This document shows positions 33,845-38,389 of a stretch of DNA of 38,389 bases, piece by piece; position 1 is the stretch's first letter, and the number at the start of each line of letters is the position of its first letter. This DNA is from Bacteroidales bacterium (GTDB taxonomy: Bacteria > Bacteroidota > Bacteroidia > Bacteroidales > ML635J-15): positions 1 through 38,389 of the forward strand of contig JAQIBY010000136.1 in the NCBI GenBank assembly GCA_027858835.1, read 5' to 3'. The notes beneath the pieces are model-generated. The model was given only the letters and a program-made list of their open reading frames with translations, searched no databases and was not told the origin of the DNA. Made by a program: the position numbers and the translations under genes.

Positions 33845-34873
33845 ATGAAATACTCTTTTCGAAACGATTATTCAGAAGGATGTCATCCAAAAATTTTAGA
33901 AGCGCTGACAAAACACAATCTCAATCAAGAAGACGGATACAGCGAGGATATCTACTGCAATCAGGCAAAACAATTAATTCAAGAAAAATGCAATCAATCT
34001 GATGCTGATGTTCATTTTCTAACCGGCGGAACGCAGGTGAATTTAACACTGATTGCACATGCACTAAGACCATATGAATCTGTCATTGCAAATGAAATGG
34101 CGCATATTGCAACCCATGAAGCCGGTGCTATTGAAGCAACCGGTCATAAAATTAACACCATATCACGTGCAGACGGAAAATTGGGCACGGATGACATTCA
34201 AGCGGTTCTGGATGCACATTATTTTGAACATATGGTTGCACCAAAACTTGTGTTTATTTCGAATAGCACCGAAATCGGGACAGTATATTCGGCTGAGGAA
34301 TTAAATGAGTTGTATGATTTTTGCAAAAAGAATAATTTATTCCTTTACATTGACGGAGCCCGACTTGGCGCAGCAATTACAGCAAAAAACAGTGGGCTCA
34401 GCCTTGAAACCATTTCTGCCAATTGCGATGCATTTTATATTGGAGGGACAAAAAATGGATTTTTGCTTGGAGAAGCGCTCGTCATCACAAATGACAAACT
34501 AAAATCTCACCTGCGTTACCAGATGAAACAGCGTGGTGCCTTACTGGCAAAAGGAAGAATTTTTGGACTGCAATTTCAGACCATGTTGGAAAATGATTTA
34601 TATAATTCATTAGCAAAGCACACCAATGAAATGGCAAAAATGCTTAGCGATGGATTGAGAAATCTGGGTTTTTCATTCCTCATTGAACCGGAAACGAATC
34701 AAATTTTTCCCATTTTTCCGGTTGAAATCATAAAAAAAATTGAATCTGATTACGGATTTTATATTTGGGAAGCGATTAATTCTGAAACTGCTTGCGTACG
34801 ATTAGTGACGTCTTGGCAAACAAAAACAAGCGATATTCAAACTTTTTTGAAAGATTTAAGCCAAATAATGTAA
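33845..34873 (+). CDS. ltaE: Low-specificity threonine aldolase-like PLP enzyme
   Basis: The 342-residue fold-type I PLP enzyme of the beta-eliminating lyase family probably cleaves L-threonine or L-allo-threonine to glycine and acetaldehyde. FRNDYSEGCHPKILEAL begins the protein. HFLTGGTQVN (57-66) is the phosphate-binding turn, YIDGARLGAA carries D170, which contacts the pyridine ring, and YIGGTKNGFLLGE contains the Schiff-base K203. The length fits the family. The gene follows the lipoprotein by 15 bases and may be cotranscribed with it by chance of order; a functional link is not apparent. Confidence 0.88.
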   Translation: MKYSFRNDYSEGCHPKILEALTKHNLNQEDGYSEDIYCNQAKQLIQEKCNQSDADVHFLTGGTQVNLTLIAHALRPYESVIANEMAHIATHEAGAIEATGHKINTISRADGKLGTDDIQAVLDAHYFEHMVAPKLVFISNSTEIGTVYSAEELNELYDFCKKNNLFLYIDGARLGAAITAKNSGLSLETISANCDAFYIGGTKNGFLLGEALVITNDKLKSHLRYQMKQRGALLAKGRIFGLQFQTMLENDLYNSLAKHTNEMAKMLSDGLRNLGFSFLIEPETNQIFPIFPVEIIKKIESDYGFYIWEAINSETACVRLVTSWQTKTSDIQTFLKDLSQIM

Positions 34874-34928
34874 TGAAAAAGTCAGTAAGAGCCTTGATTT
34901 ACAATTATTTTAATTTTTTTTATGTTTT

Positions 34929-34962
34929 TTTGGTATTTGTCTCAAAATTTCTTTTACATTTG
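34929..34962 (+). promoter_or_regulatory. Promoter of the cold-shock gene
   Basis: TTTG (34929-34932), 22 bases, then TACATTTG (34955-34962) is an exact -7 match with a slightly long spacer. The leader to the ATG is about 20 bases, much shorter than the thermosensing leader of E. coli cspA. Confidence 0.65.
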
Positions 34963-34987
34963 TCATGAATTATAAAATAATATTACA

Positions 34988-35179
34988 ATGAACAAAGGAA
35001 TCGTTAAATTTTTCAATGAAACTAAAGGTTTTGGTTTCATCAAAGATCTTGAATCAGACAAAGAGTATTTTGTACACGTCAGCGGACTTATCGACAAAGT
35101 CGATAAAGATGACGAAGTAACTTTTGAATTAGCAGAAGGAAGAAAAGGACTGAATGCAGTTGATGTTAAACTAGCATAA
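34988..35179 (+). CDS. Cold-shock domain protein (CspA family)
   Basis: The 63-residue protein is a single cold-shock OB-fold: MNKGIVKFFNETKGFGFIKD carries RNP1-like GFGFI, and YFVHVSGL is RNP2 (the usual VFVHVS). It binds single-stranded RNA or DNA and acts as an RNA chaperone. It is slightly shorter than E. coli CspA (70). It has its own promoter and terminator, so it forms a monocistronic unit. Confidence 0.95.
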   Translation: MNKGIVKFFNETKGFGFIKDLESDKEYFVHVSGLIDKVDKDDEVTFELAEGRKGLNAVDVKLA

Positions 35180-35201
35180 GTCCACAAGATACCGAGTTGC
35201 T

Positions 35202-35229
35202 AAGCCCTGTTTTTAACAGGGCTTTTTTT
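35202..35229 (+). terminator. Terminator of the cold-shock gene
   Basis: AGCCCTGTT (35203-35211) pairs perfectly with AACAGGGCT (35215-35223) around a three-base loop, followed by a T-run to 35229. Confidence 0.9.
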
Positions 35230-35273
35230 ATTGCCTGAAATTCCATATTTTTAGCACTAAATTCTGTTGCATC

Positions 35274-36722
35274 ATGTCATTACTTTCACTAAGAAAATAT
35301 CAAGAACATCAACTTAATATTGGTTTCTGGTTATTGACTATTGCGATATTTATTGGGCTAATTGTTCCAACACTGATTCGTGAAGGCATGTTTATGGATG
35401 GGCAGCAATACGCATGTGTAGCAAAAAACCTTGCTAATGGCAAAGGCAGTTTCTGGTTTCCAATTCTCAGCGACACCTGGTGGAAAGCCGGATCAGCAAA
35501 TTTCATGGAACACCCACCTTTGGTTTATGGATTGCAATCTATTCTTTTTAAGCTGTTTGACAATTCAATTTATAGTGAACGGATTTATTCTTTTCTAACG
35601 GCAATTTTTCATTTTTTGTTAATAACCAAAATATGGAAAACAATTTATAAATCAAAAAAATACGCTTGGTATCCGGTTTTAATTTTACTTAGCATGCCGG
35701 TTGTCAGTTGGTCTTTTCAAAATAACATAATGGAAAACACCATGAGTGTTTTCACACTAACAGCCATATTATTTTTACTTAAAAGCCTGACACAAAAAAA
35801 ATACATTTATATCTTTTCAGCAGCAGCAGGCTTGTCTGTTTTTTTTGCGTTTCTAAGCAAAGGAGCTCCCGCACTATTCCCTTTTGGTGCCGGAATCATT
35901 TATTTGCTGATTTTCAGACAAAAAAATCTTAAACAATTCATCACATCACAAATAATATTTTTTTTAATCCCAATAACTATATTCTTTATTTTACTTTCCT
36001 TTCCAGTTCCGGCAGAAAGCCTGTTGTTTTATCTCAAAGAACGCTTACTTTATCGAATAAGCAATGAACCAACTGTGGGAAACCGACTGTTTATCATATT
36101 GAATTTAATTCAGCAACTTGCAATCCCGCTTCTGATTGTACTTTTACTCCTAATATTCCGCAAAATCCACATCAATCAAATTGAAAAACGGTATGTGATA
36201 TTTTTTACACTCATCGGTTTAAGTGCCTCTTTGCCACTATTATTAACATCTGTTCAACGCAGTTTTTATCTGACACCATCACTCCCATTTTTTGCCATTG
36301 CATTAGGAATACTTTCAAAAAACGCAATAATGGATTTAACACAGCGCATAAAGCAAAAAAGAATCATCACAATTACAGGCGCAATACTCCTCTGTTTATC
36401 CATCACCCTATCCGTTGTAAGCATTGGAAAATACAGTAGAGACAAAGACATGATATTGGATGTTAAAGCCATGGGAGAAATCATTTCAAGCAATAGTACT
36501 ATCTGCATTTCTGACGATATTTATAATGAATGGAATTTACAGATGTACCTCATTAGGTACAATGATATAAGCGTAAAACCTGGATGTACAGATGAACCAT
36601 ATTTATTAGTTAGGAAAACTCCAAAACAAGATATTCCAGTTGAATTTGAAAGAACAAAACTCAATTTGTTAAATTATGAGTTATTTAAAAAAAGTTTGCA
36701 TAAAAAACAATCAAGATATTAA
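35274..36722 (+). CDS. GT39/ArnT-like membrane glycosyltransferase
   Basis: The 482-residue polytopic protein has about 11-13 hydrophobic segments and resembles the GT-C fold of PMT, ArnT and related lipid-linked sugar transferases. The first periplasmic loop after helix 1 has GMFMDGQQYACVAKNLANG with the likely catalytic Asp (residue 40), and FMEHPPLVYGLQ is the conserved EHPPL-type motif of bacterial GT39/GT83 proteins. A soluble C-terminal part (about 395-482) follows the last helix. It would move a sugar from a polyprenyl-phosphate carrier to a periplasmic acceptor such as lipid A or protein; neither can be named from sequence. It starts 45 bases after the cold-shock terminator. Confidence 0.82.
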   Translation: MSLLSLRKYQEHQLNIGFWLLTIAIFIGLIVPTLIREGMFMDGQQYACVAKNLANGKGSFWFPILSDTWWKAGSANFMEHPPLVYGLQSILFKLFDNSIYSERIYSFLTAIFHFLLITKIWKTIYKSKKYAWYPVLILLSMPVVSWSFQNNIMENTMSVFTLTAILFLLKSLTQKKYIYIFSAAAGLSVFFAFLSKGAPALFPFGAGIIYLLIFRQKNLKQFITSQIIFFLIPITIFFILLSFPVPAESLLFYLKERLLYRISNEPTVGNRLFIILNLIQQLAIPLLIVLLLLIFRKIHINQIEKRYVIFFTLIGLSASLPLLLTSVQRSFYLTPSLPFFAIALGILSKNAIMDLTQRIKQKRIITITGAILLCLSITLSVVSIGKYSRDKDMILDVKAMGEIISSNSTICISDDIYNEWNLQMYLIRYNDISVKPGCTDEPYLLVRKTPKQDIPVEFERTKLNLLNYELFKKSLHKKQSRY

Positions 36723-36723
36723 A

Positions 36724-36754
36724 TTGTGATTTATTAATAGAAAAACTATCTTTG
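36724..36754 (+). promoter_or_regulatory. Promoter of rubrerythrin
   Basis: TTG (36724-36726), 20 bases, then TATCTTTG (36747-36754), an exact -7 match. The leader to the ATG at 36783 is about 22-24 bases. Its own promoter suits a stress-responsive gene. Confidence 0.65.
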
Positions 36755-36782
36755 AAACAGAAGAAACCACAAAACAAATAAT

Positions 36783-37346
36783 ATGTCAATTAAAGGGTCA
36801 AAAACAGAACAAAATTTACTAAAAGCCTTTGCTGGAGAATCACAGGCAAGAAGCCGTTACACCATGTTTGCAAAGAAAGCAAAAGAAGAAGGCTACGAAA
36901 AAATAGCAGGTATCTTTATGGAAACTGCAGAACAAGAATTACAACATGCAAAACGCTTTTTTTCCTTCCTCGAAGGTGGAATGGTAGAAATTACGGCTGC
37001 TTACCCTGCCGGCAAAGTCGGTACAACAGCTGAAAATTTGAAAGAAGCTGCTGACGGAGAAAATGAAGAATGGGAAGAGTTATATCCAGAATTTGCAAAA
37101 ATTGCTGAAGAAGAAGGCTTCAAAAAAGTTGCCACATTATTCAAAATGATTGGTAAAGCAGAAGTTACACATGAAAAGCGTTACTTGAAAGTTTTAGAAA
37201 CGCTGGAAAGCGGAAAAATGTTTGAACGTGATGAACCAGTGAAATGGTATTGTCGCAAATGCGGATATATTCACGAAGGTACAAAAGCACTTAAAACTTG
37301 CCCTGCCTGTCTGCACCCGCAAGCTTATTTTGAAGTGCAATGTTAA
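36783..37346 (+). CDS. Rubrerythrin
   Basis: The 187-residue protein combines a diiron four-helix domain with a C-terminal rubredoxin-like site and reduces hydrogen peroxide in anaerobes and microaerophiles. The N-terminal FAGESQARSRYTMFAKKAKEEG carries the first Glu ligand, ETAEQELQHAKRF the E-x-x-H pair, and EEEGFKKVATLFKMIGKAEVTHEKRY the second set. The rubredoxin iron site is C157-x2-C160 and C173-x2-C176 in WYCRKCGYIH...TCPACLHP. All ligands look intact. Rubrerythrin suggests a strictly anaerobic or low-oxygen lifestyle, in keeping with a sediment Bacteroidete. It has its own promoter and terminator. Confidence 0.95.
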   Translation: MSIKGSKTEQNLLKAFAGESQARSRYTMFAKKAKEEGYEKIAGIFMETAEQELQHAKRFFSFLEGGMVEITAAYPAGKVGTTAENLKEAADGENEEWEELYPEFAKIAEEEGFKKVATLFKMIGKAEVTHEKRYLKVLETLESGKMFERDEPVKWYCRKCGYIHEGTKALKTCPACLHPQAYFEVQC

Positions 37347-37360
37347 AGTTAACACATACA

Positions 37361-37386
37361 AAAACGGCAGTTCTTCTGCCGTTTTT
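37361..37386 (+). terminator. Terminator of rubrerythrin
   Basis: AAAACGGCAG (37361-37370) pairs with CTGCCGTTTT (37376-37385) around a five-base loop, followed by T. It separates rubrerythrin from the next gene. Confidence 0.88.
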
Positions 37387-37406
37387 ACTTCCGAAGCATA
37401 AAACCG

Positions 37407-38117
37407 ATGAAAAAACTAACAATCATTGCCCTGACAAGTTTTTTTATTTATGGTATGTTTTCATGCAAAAACGAAGACGACATTTCTGATACAGTCGATA
37501 ACATTGTTGAAGACTATATTGCAATTCTAACTCCAGAAAAGGAATTCACAAAAATTTACCCAAACACTACAGCTACAATCAACTGGAATACAAATATTTC
37601 CGGAAATGTTAGCCTTGATGTTTTCGATGAAAATGGTAGCATTTATAGTATGGGTGAGGAGATTTTTCCAGAAGACAAGCAATTTATATGGAATGTTCCC
37701 TCAGATATTGCTTACGCTTCTGAAGCAAGGTTCAGAATTCGTTCTATCGAAAAACCTGAATTGTTTTCCGAAAGTAAATATCCTTTTAGGCTAGGTATCC
37801 CCACTCAAAATGAGTGGGTTAGAGTCATTGAACCAAATGGAGGTGAATCTTATGCTCAGAATGAATTTACACGTGTAAAATGGAGTTCAAATAGTACAAG
37901 CCAAGTCCTTCTTAAAGTATATTATGAAAACACCGAGGTAGCATATTTCGCTTCTCCTCAGACATATAATGATACCGTTATTTATGCATATTGGACAAAT
38001 ATGTTCCCTGGGAATAAATACAGAATCAAAGCCAGCCTAGAAAACAAACCGAGTGTTTTCGATTTTTCTGACACCTATTTTACAATTACTGAAGCCACTG
38101 AGGATGATGAAGACTAA
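37407..38117 (+). CDS. Lipoprotein with two Kre9/KNH-like domains
   Basis: The 236-residue lipoprotein has a signal ending in MFSC (C20) followed by an acidic linker (KNEDDISDTVDN). Two similar beta-sandwich repeats follow. The first runs about 40-130 (ILTPEKEFTKIYPNTTATINWNTN...VSLDVFDENG...FIWNVPSDI...ARFRIRSIEKPELFSESKYPF) and the second about 140-227 (VIEPNGGESYAQNEFTRVKWSSN...VLLKVYYENTE...YRIKASLENKPSVFDFSDTYFTI). This is the pattern of the 'Ser-Thr-rich GPI-anchored' (Kre9/KNH) domain used as a binding module in bacterial surface proteins. The acidic tail TEATEDDED ends the protein. No catalytic motif is seen; a sugar- or protein-binding role is inferred. Confidence 0.82.
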   Translation: MKKLTIIALTSFFIYGMFSCKNEDDISDTVDNIVEDYIAILTPEKEFTKIYPNTTATINWNTNISGNVSLDVFDENGSIYSMGEEIFPEDKQFIWNVPSDIAYASEARFRIRSIEKPELFSESKYPFRLGIPTQNEWVRVIEPNGGESYAQNEFTRVKWSSNSTSQVLLKVYYENTEVAYFASPQTYNDTVIYAYWTNMFPGNKYRIKASLENKPSVFDFSDTYFTITEATEDDED

Positions 38118-38265
38118 ACTTGTTAATACGAACTAATATTGTATTTTAATGTTGTTAAAATAAAAGGTTCTACTGCAAATTTAGTGGGTAATGATTGAAT
38201 TATTAATATTGAATGAAATTAGGAATTGAAAAAATATGCGCTCATCAATGAAAATCATACTGTTA

Positions 38266-38277
38266 GGGCTAAAGCCC
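38266..38277. repeat. Short GGGCT-AA-AGCCC hairpin, possible interspersed repeat
   Basis: GGGCT (38266-38270), AA, AGCCC (38273-38277). This core with a following C/T-rich stretch resembles intergenic repeats I associate with Bacteroidetes genomes. No second copy is in the window to confirm it. The rest of the terminal gap (38118-38389) contains no convincing gene. Confidence 0.3.
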
Positions 38278-38389
38278 ATTTCATCTTCCATATCCTTACC
38301 ACCCCGACCTCGTATGTTTGCAAAAGAAAAAGAAGGTTTAGCAAGCTAGGTTTTTAAGTTTTTGGAAATGAAAATTGTTTAAAGTATGT

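Noticed and set aside
38229-38350. Short 37-codon open frame near the right edge
   Set aside because: It crosses the GGGCT-AA-AGCCC hairpin, has no recognisable protein features and sits in repeat-like intergenic DNA.

Overview
The window looks like a chromosomal segment from a Bacteroidetes (Bacteroidota) bacterium, probably a marine or sediment relative of the Bacteroidales or Flavobacteriales. Five things point there. The DNA is AT-rich. Several genes carry the phylum-specific promoter (TTTG, about 19-22 bases, then TAnnTTTG). Most starts lack a Shine-Dalgarno sequence. Two large secreted proteins end in type IX secretion (T9SS) sorting domains. The gene order thrS-infC-rpmI-rplT and dapB-lepB-lepB-like-wbqC fits the phylum. 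No rRNA, tRNA, CRISPR array, transposase or integrase was seen.

Layout. (1) 1-1620 looks like accessory DNA: a KilA-N domain protein (cut by the window edge) and an unrecognised 212-residue protein, separated by a large cruciform-forming repeat that resembles an integron attC site; a repeat-rich gene-free stretch follows. (2) 1811-7842 is a metabolic block. An overlapping leftward trio (yqhD, lgt, GH15 glucosidase/trehalase) is divergent from a fused trehalose-6-phosphate synthase/phosphatase. (3) 7925-12520 runs rightward: acidic lipoprotein, GT2 glycosyltransferase, 14-helix drug-type MFS transporter, M48 lipoprotein protease and a dihydroorotate-dehydrogenase-like flavoprotein. (4) 12717-15926 is the translation operon thrS-infC-rpmI-rplT, with infC starting at a rare AUA codon behind a strong Shine-Dalgarno sequence. 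(5) 16041-19466 is a 1141-residue T9SS cargo protein on the minus strand. (6) 19758-23618 is dapB, lepB, a signal-peptidase paralogue lacking both catalytic residues, and wbqC. (7) 23608-32016 is leftward: hybrid histidine kinase, discoidin/propeller T9SS protein, membrane protein, UGT-type glycosyltransferase with a small membrane partner, and hutH. (8) 32167-38117 is rightward: a propeller protein, a PEGA/SHOCT lipoprotein, threonine aldolase, cold-shock protein, a GT39-like membrane glycosyltransferase, rubrerythrin and a two-domain Kre9-like lipoprotein.

How they work together. Trehalose synthesis and a probable trehalose/alpha-glucoside hydrolase sit back to back, which suggests osmolyte turnover. 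Lgt, LepB and several lipoproteins belong to the cell-envelope export route, and T9SS cargo passes through the same Sec/LepB step. The most unusual observations are the attC-like cassette structure at the left edge, the catalytically dead signal-peptidase paralogue, and the AUA/Shine-Dalgarno start of infC. I did not find a convincing wholly new multi-gene system; the left-edge cassette region is the best candidate for something undescribed.
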